A stretch of DNA of 64,000 nucleotides from Sclerodactyla briareus (taxonomy: Eukaryota; Echinodermata; Holothuroidea; Dendrochirotida; Sclerodactylidae), in NCBI GenBank assembly GCA_026419785.1, contig JAODTK010000167.1, forward strand, positions 310,001 through 374,000, read 5' to 3'. Positions within the stretch are counted from its first letter, which is position 1. Every line of letters begins with the position of its first letter. Positions 11,690-24,000 of the stretch are shown piece by piece. Position numbers and translations under genes: made by a program. The notes beneath the pieces were generated by a model. The model did no database searches, was not told the origin of the DNA, and was given only the letters and a program-made list of their open reading frames with translations.

Positions 11690-12240
11690 GGACAACTGCA
11701 TGATGAATCATAAGAGGTAATATATAGCTGGAGAGAAAAGCTGAATGCGTCAGTCCAAGCCTGAAGTTCGCTACAACTTTCCGTTAAGGAAACAGTCTTT
11801 AAAGTTGTGCATGTGTATTGATGCAAATCAAAAAATCATCCCATCATGCAATAATTAAAGGATGTCATACTTGCACAACTCTGCATACAGTCTTTGTTTT
11901 CCATTGAAATCACATATTTTTTTCACTTGAAAAGCCTTTAGGCTATGGGAAGGATTGTTAGTGAGTAAGGTATTGATGTAAATTGGTGGCAGAAAGACAA
12001 CAGAACTTCTACTAAATGTTGACTTAAATTCAACAAGAATGAAAGACATGACATAACTTCCCGGGTTTGTCAAGTGTGACATCATGCATGATTGCACAGT
12101 TGGATTCTCCCAATTTTTCTGCATGATGTACCAAACTTTTGAAGGCAAATAACTCCACATAGGAACATTGTATTGAACAGGGTTTGGACCTTATACAGTT
12201 TTCCATTCTCAATGCAATGGCTGAGTTGCATCGAGATCTT
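11690..12240 (+). repeat. Dispersed ~550-bp repeat, copy A
   Basis: Collinear with 19633-20175 in the same orientation. Shared words include 'aggacaactgca', 'taagagg.taatat', 'gcatgtgtattg', 'catcccatcatgcaat', 'acttgcacaa', 'gaaagacaacagaac', 'ctaaatgttgactta', 'gtgtga.atcatgca' and 'taactccacataggaac'. The open frames on the minus strand here (11855-12294) are not kept in the second copy, so they are unlikely to be genes. No coding domain; probably a non-autonomous mobile element. Confidence 0.85.
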
Positions 12241-13639
12241 CCTGCAGTGCAACATGTGGGTTCTTACTGCCGTACTGCCTGCAGGGCAAAACATGGGGGC
12301 TCTACTTTAATTTCCCGGTGAACATATTAATCGTTCACAGAATAGACAAATGCTACTGTAAAGTCCGAAGTCTCAAAAGTGGTTAAACAGAAAATGCAAT
12401 GAACTTATATCCCATGAATTGTGCTTTTGTAACATTGTGCCCAAGTGCGTACGTATTTTCTCCTTATTATTTGTGTTCACGTCCGTGTTGTTGGCGTGCG
12501 GCCCCGTGAGTGCATGTGAAAGGTTTGCGTACGCATTATGACAATGGGCTTCACGCATATGTTAGTTGTGTTTTTGCTTGGGATTTTGAATGAGTTAACT
12601 TTGCTGGTGCGGGGAACGATTTTGGATGCTGGTGTGATGTTACGACGCTGCTGAGGAGATATGTCTCCGGAATGCAGTCGTGGTGCATGTGGCTGACGTG
12701 TGCTTCAGTAGTGTGAAAGTTTCCTTTGGACCGGGGTCATCGCTTTTTTTTTTTGAATTGAGTAAGTCATATTTTATTGTTTTATATAAATTTTGCCGGC
12801 CAGTCAGACTTCGATCATTTCATAAACCTAATCTGTAGGTGGGCTTAGAGAAATTTGATCGCTCCGAAATCACATCAACATTATTCGTCGTCACATTCTC
12901 GAGTCATTCTTCCCTCAGTTCCCACAGCCTTGGGGAAGTAGTCCACTCGTCACCGATGTAGTCAAGGTCATAGTAAAAAATGGACCCGGAAATTTTCCAC
13001 AATATTGTTTCTGGACTGATCTGAGCGCGCAACCCCCGCCGAACTTTACAATTGCGCATACCCCCACAGAGTTTTAGCATTACATGATGATATATTTTAT
13101 TCCCAGGAAAATTTCACTAACAGGGAAAAAAAAGGTATATATATATATATTGTCTATTGAAGTTAATTTGAGAATGATTTTACCTTGGCAAAAGTGAATG
13201 AAATAAAACCTTAGTCATGTACTTAACCCGGTATAAAAAAAGATACAGTGCTAGCCAGATACTGGGTGAATAACCCATCAGCAAGACCCAATTCACCTGG
13301 ATAGTGTTGTTGATGGTGACGATGTTAGCAGCCAATCCAAAAATCTGGATAATTCAGACTTATTCTGACTTTTGCCACCAAATTGTTGTTCCTGGTTTCT
13401 ACCTCACTAAATACTATAGGAAGGGTTCTGATTTGACTTTCAATCTACTGTTAGTCTAGTTGAGCCAACTCCATAGTTTGAATGATCATGTAATTGCAGT
13501 TTCTGCTTCTTCTGCTTCGTACTCATTCACTCCTGTCGGTATCACAATCACCGCGGGGATATTGGTGTTCGATTTGAGTTTGATTGGCTAATGGGTTCAG
13601 GAGCAATTTGACTCGATCAAGGCAACCCTACCGAATTTT
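12241..13639. other. No gene recognised; short (AT)n near 13140
   Basis: AT-rich intergenic sequence with a short AT dinucleotide run at about 13136-13150 and a T run near 12745. No coding sequence could be supported. Confidence 0.5.
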
Positions 13640-14080
13640 TGATCGTGGATGCATAGCGACAACTCGCCTTCCTTCTCGCCTAGTGCTCAGATGATATCGA
13701 GCAGGAGTGACACCAATCCTGCTCCTGTAACCGCATTTTACGTCGCCAATCCGACGGACGATCAGTGAATTCAGGATCCGACCCATTTCTCAGAACGCTG
13801 GAGAGCGGAAAGAGGTTCGAACGACGACTGCTCACAACCGACCCGACGCGACCTATTGCAAGTGCCCCGCCCCTCGAACGCACCCACCCACCCCTGAATT
13901 AACCAAGCCCACACTGCTCAACAGCAGGACCAGGAACCCAAGACCAGGAACACGTCCGTCGAACTGCAAGTACAGCCACTTCAGAATTTCCCGGTGCTGG
14001 TCAGCTGGAAATCGAACCCGGGACCTGTTGTCCCTGCAAGGCGCACTGATACGCGCTTTACTATTCTTCTTCCCTCTCCA
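13640..14080 (-). repeat. tRNA-related SINE, copy 1
   Basis: On the minus strand a pol III B-box-like 'GGGTTCGATTTCC' (about 14013-14025) lies downstream of an A-box-like region with 'tagtaaagcgcgtatcagtg' (about 14045-14065), at normal tRNA spacing. The rest (to about 13640) is a conserved body shared with 43340-43780: 'actcgccttc', 'gatgatat', 'tgctcac', 'caagtacagcca', 'cgaaccyggr'. This is the layout of a tRNA-derived SINE. The open frame at 13680-13883 is not supported as a gene. Confidence 0.65.
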
Positions 14081-14289
14081 GTGAGCATCAGGGGCAGCAC
14101 AATATTAGGGATAAGTGTATGTCTAACCTACACATGCCATATTTTATTGCTGTTTCTGTCTCAACTTTCGAAGGTAATTTTCCACCAATATCTCCAAATA
14201 TAAGGCATGTATCTGTATTCTGAATAGAAACTGTATTTATAAGGTGCTGAATCATACTGTATGTCCGTCTCTCAGCAAAACAGTAGATT

Positions 14290-14930
14290 TATTGTCTCGC
14301 CTGAATAAAATACAGGAAGAGACTTAGTGGTCACTTGCGTGTGTGTGGTCGTGGGAGTCCACACTTCTTGTTAGCACGATTTCTCACAAACCTTGAGGCC
14401 GATTATGAGGAAATTTTGCGAGACCAGGGGTTGGGGTGTACACGATCGATTAGATTTGGGCAGCCAGCAAAGTCATTTATTAAGTTGGGTAATTAGATTT
14501 TATTTATGTAAATATGTATAAGCTCGTTAGCAAGATGACGAAGAACCGTATGTGCTACAATGATGTAGTTTGGCATATGGACCTGGATGACAGGTTAGAT
14601 GAAACTGTTAGATTTTGCAGACTAAAATGCAATAATTTTTCACGAAACGGGGTGGAAGTGGTCTGACATGGTTCCCGAGAAATTAAAAGTGATTCGGGGT
14701 CACTGGAAGGTCATTATGTGTCTAATCTGCATAATTATGCAATAAAAAAACAAAAATTTTTTGAAAGTTGTTGGATTTCTACAAATTGGTGGAGTGATTC
14801 CACCTTTGATCCTGATCATTTTAAAGGTAAGATAGGGTCAGTAGAGGTTCATCTGTATGTGGCCTAATTTGCATAATTTAGTCCAATTTCCAACCGATAA
14901 GAATTTCGCCAAAACTCAGAGGTAGGTCTG
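14290..14930 (+). repeat. Dispersed repeat family R1, copy 1
   Basis: Begins 'tctcgcctgaataaaatac' then 'aggaagagacttagtggtca', and later has 'agctcgttagcaagat' and 'tttggcatatgga' followed by 'ctaatctgcataattatgca' modules. The same start and order recur at 34624-35200 and, more decayed, at 51885-53340. No coding capacity seen. Confidence 0.8.
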
Positions 14931-15837
14931 TTAACATATTCTGGATCTGACGTGTTTTTTTTTCGTGAATTTGGATTGATTCCATCATATAATAGCTCCT
15001 GTTTAGATAAAGCACTAGGACCGAGTAAACCATAGCTCTGGTGACAATTTTATGCTGTTATAAGCTGCCCCAAGCAAACGCTCTCGTACCCTCCCAACCA
15101 GTTTGATAGGTTGATTAGACCGCTACAAAAATACTGTAACATTTTTCTTTCCTTCCCTCTTTAAAACTTTGGGGGAACGGGGGGGTGTTTCCCAACCCAC
15201 CCCCCACCCCAAATATGTGCCTGGATTGCAACATTTTCACGTTACTTTGAGATACAAGATCATCACTCTTCCATCACCTATGTTTGTTTTATCAAGGCCT
15301 ACCTGTACTTGGAATGGTCTGTGACTGTGTTGCTATGCATGTCATTTATATGTCAAATAAGGCAATTAATACATAGACAAAAGTGGAGGTTTCCTAAAGA
15401 TATATTTTGGGAACATCCTTGACTCTGCATAGGGATCTGTTGTTGGTGTGGGGGTTAGGGGGTTGGTGTTTGCTGCTGGCAGGGGGTGGGGGGGATGGTA
15501 TGGCATGTCCTTTCTACTTGAAAATAAAAGGCATGACAATGAAGGAAATTTTGAGTTTAAAGACTCTGCTAAAGAGGTTTAGAACATTTTCAGTAAGTTT
15601 GGATTTTGGGTCAAAGAAGTGAGTTGACTGAGCGATAAAACTAAAATTTGTTCAAATTGGGATTTATGGAGTGAAGAGTGGGGGGGAGGGGGGGGCATGA
15701 AGAAGAAAAGCAATTGAGGGACTTTTGTATCAAGAGTCAAACTTATTGGTCATATTTATTTAGGAATTTTTATGTGTTATATGTGCCAAGATGCTTACAT
15801 TTTATTAGTTTTCCACCATCACCATTGAGAGTAACAT
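14931..15837. other. No gene recognised
   Basis: Contains G-rich and C-rich runs (15170-15215, 15450-15495, 15680-15695) that produce short false open frames. Nothing with a recognisable domain. Confidence 0.5.
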
Positions 15838-16575
15838 CTCCCAACCACCCACCCACTGCTGAAACAGCTGCATTATTATCTTATCATCTCCCACCACCCA
15901 CTGCTGAAACAGCTGCATTATTATCTTATCATCTCCCCCCAACCCACTGCTGAAACAACTGCATTATATCTTATCATCTCCCACCTACCACCCATGCTGA
16001 AACAGCTGCATTATTATCTTCTCATCTCCCACCCACACCCACTGCTGAAACAACTGCATTATTATCTTAATTCATCCTCCCAACACACCCCCTGCTGAAA
16101 CACTGCATATTATCTTTCATCTCCCACCCACCCACTGCTGAAACCGCTTGCATTATTATCATCTCCACCCCACCCATGTGCAAACCACTGCATTATGATC
16201 TATCATCTCCACCCCCCACTGCTTAACAGCTGCATTTATTTGATCAATCTCCCACCCACCACTGCTGAAACACTGCATTCATTACTTATCATCTCCCAAC
16301 ACCCACATGCTGAACAGCTGCCTTATTATCTTATCATCTCCCACCCACCCACTGCTGAACAGCTGCATTATTATCTTTCATCTCTCAGCTCTCACCCACC
16401 CACTGCGGAAACAACTGCATTATTTCTTGTCATCCTCCCAGCCACCCACTGCTGAAACATCCTGCATTATTATCTTGTCATCTCCCACCCACCCACTGCT
16501 GAAACAGCTGCATTATTATCTTCTCATCTCCCACCCACCCACTGCTGAAACAGCTGCATTATTATCTTATCATTC
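15838..16575 (+). repeat. 46-bp minisatellite, about 16 copies
   Basis: The unit is 'cccacccacccactgctg' + 'aaacagctgcattattatct' + 'tatcatct', with a spacing of 45-46 bases measured at several points (for example 15855, 15900, 15946 and 16495, 16541). Units near both ends are nearly identical; middle units carry many single-base indels. The proline/threonine open frames at 15678-16600 are products of this array and not genes. Confidence 0.95.
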
Positions 16576-17825
16576 AATATTCTCTTCTATTACCAGTTAG
16601 TTTTACTTGTTGGCTGACTTCAAGTTCAACCAGGGATGCATACAAGATCAAGGTCTAGAAAAGTGGTGGAAGATATGTAAGTTTATTTCTTAGCCTTATC
16701 GCCTGTGTGGTTGCTTTCTGCAATTACCATTCCCATTCATATATTTTGAAATGCCATGGAGGAATATATATGAGGATGAAATACTCCAATATATGCTATC
16801 TGCTATTCGAATCAAGTTCAATCAACACCTCAACAATGTAGGCCTTCTTTCTCTCAAAGCTTCCTAACAGGATATCTAGAATCATTAAACAATTTCATAT
16901 CAGATGTGTGTTGGTTGCAAAAGATGGAGAGAATGAGGCATCGTTTTCAATATCAGTTCAAGATCATTTGAGGTCCTTCAAAATGTTAGCAGGGATGAAT
17001 CCAGGGGGATGCACAGCAGGTGCTGGCGCCTTATTGGCAGGCATAACAAACAAAATCAGAAAAACCAGAAATGAAATTAGACAAACTGAAAAAGAGGATT
17101 GAAATTTGTCCACATACATGCATTGCAACCCCCTATAAAAATTTATGGGTACCAGCTATTCGGTATTTACAAATATAACATTCTTTTTTCAGGAATTGTG
17201 GAATACACTATTCCTATGATCATTCTCCTTCTTCTGACTCTCAGGGGTCTTCGTCTTCACTAGTTCATGCAAGTGTGCACTTCTGGGTTTTGATGGACAC
17301 TATAGTGTACTTTTTTTGGCAAGTTTGCTTATATTCTGTTGAATCATTCAAATGTGAACTTCTTTCTTCATTTTCTTCATACTTGATTGTTTCATTCTCC
17401 AATCAGTCTCATGATTCTGAGGCCAATGATAAACAATTAACCCTGATTAGGATTACTACTGTACACTAAATGCCCAAATACTCTGCAAAAAGATTGCATA
17501 GACCTTACGCTCATTAAGAAATACGCTCGTAGGTGAACAACTTGTTGATATGATATTAAGCTGGTCTATGATACAGCATGCCTATTGTTAGTGACAGTGT
17601 TACTCTGACCAGCTTACTGTTATTGCAAAAATGAATGGTTACTACTGTAAGTCAGCTAATCAACCAATCAGAAGCCAGTTATCCATGATAATAATAGAAA
17701 GTTGGTAGTCGTAGAGTTGAAAGGTGAAATGAGCACATTTTTATCTGTATACTGTATGAAGATAAAATAAATGTTGAACGTAAATCTGTTCTTCTCCTCT
17801 AGTTCATATCTTTTGCCTTTTCCAG
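16576..17825. other. Upstream flank of PIGB, no clear promoter
   Basis: AT-rich sequence. A short open frame at 16908-17102 and another at 17275-17469 have no recognisable domain. A pyrimidine-rich tract ending in 'cttttccag' at 17809-17825 looks like a 3' splice site, so an untranslated first exon of PIGB may lie in this stretch or further upstream. No core promoter element could be supported. Confidence 0.45.
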
Positions 17826-18002
17826 GGATGGTCAGAGGGAGTTCCTGCATGAGCTCGATAAAATTTCTGAGAAGAATCATTTTGTGGAAGCTTGCAGCCT
17901 TTGTGCTCATCTTCAGATGGGGCAATGCATTGCTGGTCCAAGCATCCTTTGTTCCTGATGAGTACTGGCAGCAGAGAAATTGCCCACACCAGATGGCTTT
18001 GG
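17826..18002 (+). CDS. PIGB: PIGB exon 1 (start codon, first membrane segment, PDEYWQ loop)
   Basis: A pyrimidine-rich tract and 'ccag' end at 17825. The ATG at 17828 opens about 48 residues: a basic N-terminus, a hydrophobic segment ('LAAFVLIF'), then 'NALLVQASFVPDEYWQ', the most conserved part of the N-terminus in PIGB. After 'EYWQ' the expected 'EIAHQMAFGY'-like residues are present but split between two frames: one extra base near 17985 and one missing near 18000. The donor is not clear, so the 3' end is approximate. An in-frame ATG at 17771 lies in the pyrimidine tract and is less likely. Confidence 0.88.
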
Positions 18003-21000
18003 ATATCCTTACTATAACTCTTTTTTTCTTCTTCGAGTATTCATCCTTTTTGCATGTACTATTTCAAGACATGGTGATGCATGAGGTTCATATAGCAGCT
18101 TGGGTAGATCTGGGCTAGTTGGATGTTTCTCACAGAAATCACTATATTTCAAAGATGACATGTATCAGGGAACAATGCCTATTCTGTTAGGAGACCACTT
18201 GAGCATGTTACAAACGCAGCCCATAGAAGCGCTGCCCTTGTTGATACTCAGGAGATAATCAGTGGGGAAGATGTCGGTGATCTATAGGCATCCCGACTAA
18301 TTCCATTGGCAGGGTCAGTTGGAATACGAGATGGGGGGGGGTTAGTTGAAACATTACGTCTGGCTTCTAAGAACTTCTAAGAACTTGCTATTGTACACAA
18401 TGTTACCTTGGCATTTGCTACATCATACAGTATTTGTCTTGTCTTGTCTTGTCTGGTACTTTGCAAACACCAACTAGTGGTTATCACTGCATAGTAATTT
18501 AATTATATTGAAGTCATATTCACTGATGATGATAAATCAGATGAGTTTTTTTTTTTTTTCTTCTCCCCAGATAATGTTCCAACTCTGATGTGTTTGGAAA
18601 CCATGTTGGAAGTATTTTCAACATGTTTTTGAGTCAGTCACCATATATATTCCTTAGCTCAGAATCACATATGGTTATTTGACATGGGAGTGGAGAACTG
18701 CTCTTAGGGGGGTTGCATATCCCCTGCGATATTGGCTGCTCTCTCTCTTCATAATCCTCAGCGCATCAAGTTGGATAATCCACCCTCCTGGTATATTCTT
18801 GCTGCTGTGTTTTCCATGTTTGAATTTATTCGCGCATTTTGTCAAGTGGCTGTGATTTTCATCGTCCAATCATAAGGCTGCTGGTTGGAGACCATTCAAA
18901 GTCTCGTTTACACAGTTAGACCGGAGGCAGAACGTGTACAAAATTGAACAATCAAATCATGCATGACTGGTGTCATCGGCGAGGCCATTGGTATCTATCA
19001 CACATGTTTTGATTGTTCACAATGCGAACGCACATCGTGTCCGCCAGGCTTTGTATACGCAGTACGTAGTGATCCTCCACCGTGCCGAAATTTCACTGCA
19101 CAAAGTGATGAAACTACTAATGTAAGGTTGCTCTGCTGTCTACTGGATGTTTAGAGATGTTTTTTTTTCCTTTATTTTAGGGTTGTACAATAGGTATAAT
19201 GCCATACTCTCATGAACAGTCCGGCCTCTCCAGGTTTCAACTGAATTTTGAGTTTTGTGACAGTTTGTATCTCGATAAAAGTCTCTCCCTTGATCCCCTA
19301 AGTAATGGACGTTCAATTGTATATTTGTATGAGACTGACACTACCATCACCTCATTGATATGATGGGATTTAAGTACATGTCATGCGACAGATCATCTTT
19401 AAACTGGCACAGATGAAAAGAGGACCTGTCAAAACCCAAGAAACAAAATTTGGTGATTCTGGCATATTTCCATGTTGAGTTATTTATTTTGCCTAAATGA
19501 ATACGGTATCACTGTAACTGGTGGCGTCACAAGATTTAATGATGTAGGGTCGGTTCAGTGCCTTCACACGGTAAATGCTGATAGTTTGCTCCATTATAGC
19601 AGAAAATATAGGTACTATTCATAGTTGGATTAAAGGACAACTGCAGGGTGAATTATAAGAGGCTAATATATTAGCTGGCAAAAAACTAAATGCTTCAGTC
19701 AAATCGAAGTTCATATGACTTTCCGATACGTATTACAGTCCTTTGAAGTCCGTGCATGTGTATTGCACAAGATCGAAAAGCATCCCATCATGCAATATTA
19801 AATGATATAAACTTGCACAAACCTGCCAAAATCTTTTATTTCTATTGAAATTCACACATTATTTTCACTTCGAAAAACATTTAGTCCATGGGAGAGGATT
19901 GCGTAGTGGGTTGGTAGGTGTTGATGGTAACTTTAGTGAGGAAAGACAACAGAACGTCTGCTAAATGTTGACTTATTCAACAAAATGAAACAATGAGATA
20001 CATGACATGACTTCCCAGGTTGCCCAAGTGTGATGTCATGCATTATTGCACAATGGGGATCACCCCAATTTCTCTGCATAATGGACAAAACTTTGGAGGC
20101 CAATAACTCCACATAGGAACATCACATTGAAATGATTTTGTACCTATCTGTACCGTTCTACATTCTCCATGGTATAACCTCTGTTGAATCTGAGCCTCCA
20201 GTTTAATTAATGAAATTATTCTTTCATTATATTATGAACAAATTTGTTCTCAAACAGATCCCATTGTTAGCTCTTTTGTCATTAGGTTGGTGAAAATACA
20301 TGTTTTAGATTGACTTTGTATCACACAGGGTTCCTGGTTAATCTTGTGACATCATAGGGCACATTGTGCAATAGCAGAATTGTCTCCTTTTCACACTCGA
20401 ATCACTAAAAATCTTTCTGAGGTTTAGTTCCTAAAATATACTAGGTATAAGACACCGGAATAGCGAAGTTTAAGTGAATTTCAATTCACCGTGTTCTATA
20501 TCGGGCAATAATTGTGTTCTTTCTAGGTTTATGGCTAGTCAGCACTGTTTTGCCTCTAATACCACTAATCTTTTACTCTTCCTCCAGGTGTATCTTCCCA
20601 AGGTGTTGCAGGCAAGTTTTTCAGCCGGACAAGACGTTGCCTTGTACCTGCTGCATGAAACTGTGTGGGCAAGATGTTGCCAAGTGGACCTGTATCCCTT
20701 CAATATAGAGGATTTCGAGGAAAAAAATTAGGAATTTGATTTGATTCAATATATATCTGTAATCGCAGGAAAGCTCATTGATCACATCTAGGAACCTTGA
20801 CAGTTGCTGCAAGTGCACTTTCTCCATTTGGTGAGTGCCGAGGGAATAACCTGGCAGGGTGGCATTTGATTGCCCCTCTGCCCCCTCCCTGATGAGTGAT
20901 AGGTATTTAGTCTCTCTATGTACCTCTCTCCAAGAAGAGTTAGCAAGAGCTTGTGTTGAATTCTAAACAGAGGTGGCTGAGAGGTCGACACAGTTCCAAA

Positions 21001-24000
21001 TCCACATCCAACAGTAAAGAGAAGAGTTAACAAGAGCTAGTGTTGAATTCCGAACAGAGTGACTTAGATATCGAACAGTTCCAATCACATCCAACAGTCA
21101 AGAGAGAGTTAACAAGAGCTAGTGTTGAATTCTAAACAGAGGTGGCTGCGAATCCGAACAGTTACAATCAACATCCAACAGTCAAGAGAAGGTTAACAGA
21201 GTAGTGTTGGAATAATGAAAGAGGTGGATGAGAATATCGAACATTTCAATCACATTCAACAGTCAAGGAAGAGTAAACAAGAGCTAGTGTGAATTTGAAA
21301 CAGAGGTGATTGAGAATATCGAACAGTTCCAATCACACACAGTCAAGAGAAGAGTTACCAAGACTAGTGTTGAATTCGAACAGAGGTGGCTGAGCATATC
21401 GAACAGTTCCAATACATCCAACAGTCAAGAGAAGAGTACAAGAGCTAGTTGTTGATTATGAACAGAGGTGGATGCGAATATTGAACAGTTCCAATCAAAT
21501 TCAAACAGTAGAGGAAGAAGTTAACAAGAGCTAGTGTTGAATTCTAAACAGAGGTGGCGTGAGAATATCGCACAGTTCCAATCATATACAGTTCCAATCA
21601 CATCCATCCACAGGAAGAGAGATGTACATGAAGCTATGGTGCTGAATCCTAAACGAGAACTGAAAAAGTAGCCAGGTCTAGGTCACTTCCAACAATGGAA
21701 GAGGATGGTAAGAATATGTGAAATCCTAAGCGAAGAACCGAGATGTTGAAACAATAGGAATAGGAGTTACCAGTCAGAGCTAGTCCTGGATCTGACCAAG
21801 AGATTTCCAGACAAATGGGGAGGAGATAGGATGGATGGAGTTTTTTATTTTCTATTAATGCTGGTTCTGTGCAATGCTGGGAACAGTGTATAAGACCTAA
21901 TGCATTGAATAGTTGATGTCCACATAGTGAGGAATTATGTGGCGACACCACTTTTTGGACAAGACCACCAACGAGACCTGATTATTTGCATCAGAGGATC
22001 CATGGATGCATAGACAAAGGAGGAACGGACAGTTTTTATCAAATCCGTTCCGTGCCAAGGCGGGGAACAGTGTGCCGACTGTCTATATAGTCAAGGGTTA
22101 TGTGGCTGCACACTTTTTGGACCAAGACCGCAACATGAACAAATTTAATATTTGCACCAGAGTAGGGAGTTATTGGAAGCTCACTAGGTGAATGCTTTCC
22201 AATGGTTTGCAATCTGAATGCAATTCTTCGTCAGTTCAGCCACCCCAGCATGGCTGGGGAGCTATTGTGATCCTGGCATGTCTATCTGATTCTATCTATC
22301 TATCTATCTATCTATTTAACTATCTATCTATATATCAATTCTATTCTATCTATCTATCGATTATCTATCTTATCATCATCCATCCATCATCATCATCCCA
22401 TCCACCATCATCCATTTCTGTCTATCTGTCTGTCAACAATGATTCAAATTGCTACTCTCCACAGTGTTTGATAGATCATGATGAAACTTGGTCACAAGGG
22501 CCAAGTGAAGGGGAGCTGGGGTGTTCAGGAATTTTGGGCCCAAGGCCCAGGGTGGCCCTGGGCCCATCAATGTGCAACACGCAAATGCTTTTCTACAAAT
22601 TTTGATGCAACAGGCTGATGTTCAGTCATAATGCGGTCTAATAGCGTACCTTGGGAGTGTTAGGAAAATTTGGCCCAAGGTCCCACTGGGGCCCCATCAT
22701 GTGAAATCATGCAAAGATGCTTATCTCCTACGAATTTTGATACACCCCCCAGTGCTGATGTAGGTCATAATGTGGTCTTCTAATAGCCCTACCTCAGGGG
22801 TTCAGAAAATTTTAATCTTGGTTCCGTAAGGGCCATTGGGCCTAGGACCATTATGAAATTACACGCAAAATGGTGCTCGGATGCATCTCCTTTACCAGAT
22901 TCAGTTGAATTTTCTTTAAACTTGGGGGCAGTGGTCCTGGGCATTGGGTGTTCTTGACCCGTGTTTTTGGCCCCCGTGTGGACCCTAGGGTCCATATACA
23001 AAATCATGCAAAAAATGTAACTTTTCTGCAGTGTGTTGCATAGTGTTAAAGTGGGTATAGTAATACATGGATAGTCCACTATGGGAACTAGCCCACTACA
23101 TCTGCTTGCTCAATTTGGTTTTAACCTGTACATGTATCATCTAAACATTTCAATCATTCATAATTTTTCATGATAGGAAAATGCAGTGGCCTACTAATAC
23201 CAAGTACAGGGGAGTGAGCTACGTGCCATGGCATCTTGGTTTTTATGGTTCTCCAACATCATTTCTATTCAACTGGGGGAAAATTAAATTAATTGGACGC
23301 TTTTGGCAATCCCAATCTTGTCTACAATGTAGTAGCTTGAAGGGGGAGATTTTGAATGTCCTTGACCTTCAACTTCAGCTATTTTGTCACAGACCTCTTG
23401 GTTTGGGTTTTACACAGCTACTAGGAACCCTCACTAACACCATGGAGAGTTGTATGTACCACAGTGGCCTGCTGTATTACCCCCTGGATGGTTACATTAA
23501 AAAGGTAATTAATACTGCAAATTTAGTTATTCAATTGTGATAGTCCCTCTTTATAGATATGATTTTTGATTTCCGTGACGAAGTCGGAAGAATACTATGC
23601 AGTCATGCCAGTGTTGGTATGTGTGTGTGTGTGGTGGGTGTGTAGTGTGTATGTGTGTGATTGCCTGGCTTGTGAAAACGATAACCTGACCTCACCTGGA
23701 TGGATAAAGATAAAGCTCTACTTGGTTTATGTGTTCCCCATGATGAGTACATGAACACCTCTGTTTTGGTGTCAGGTAAGGAGGTCACCAGCGGTCTCAA
23801 AGTCTGAAATCTTGTAAAAGGTAAGTACAGAATGGTTGTTATGATCAGGTTCAAATTTGGTTGTGTAGCTTTCTATGGGGATACATGACCCTATTGTTTG
23901 TGTATAGTTTGGGGGGAATTTGGTCAAAGGAAAAGAAATTTGTGAAAAAAAAGAAAAGTCATAATTTGGCAATTTTGGGGGTGGCGGATTGTGAACACGA

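Noticed and set aside
15838..16575. Possible CRISPR-like array
   Set aside because: Repeats are contiguous with no unique spacers, and the host is eukaryotic.
15678..16600. Open frames rich in HPPTAE repeats
   Set aside because: Direct translation of the 46-bp minisatellite; frame is not kept between units.
18963..19154. Cysteine-rich open frame with a donor-like end
   Set aside because: No family recognised, lies in a PIGB intron, and no acceptor was convincing.
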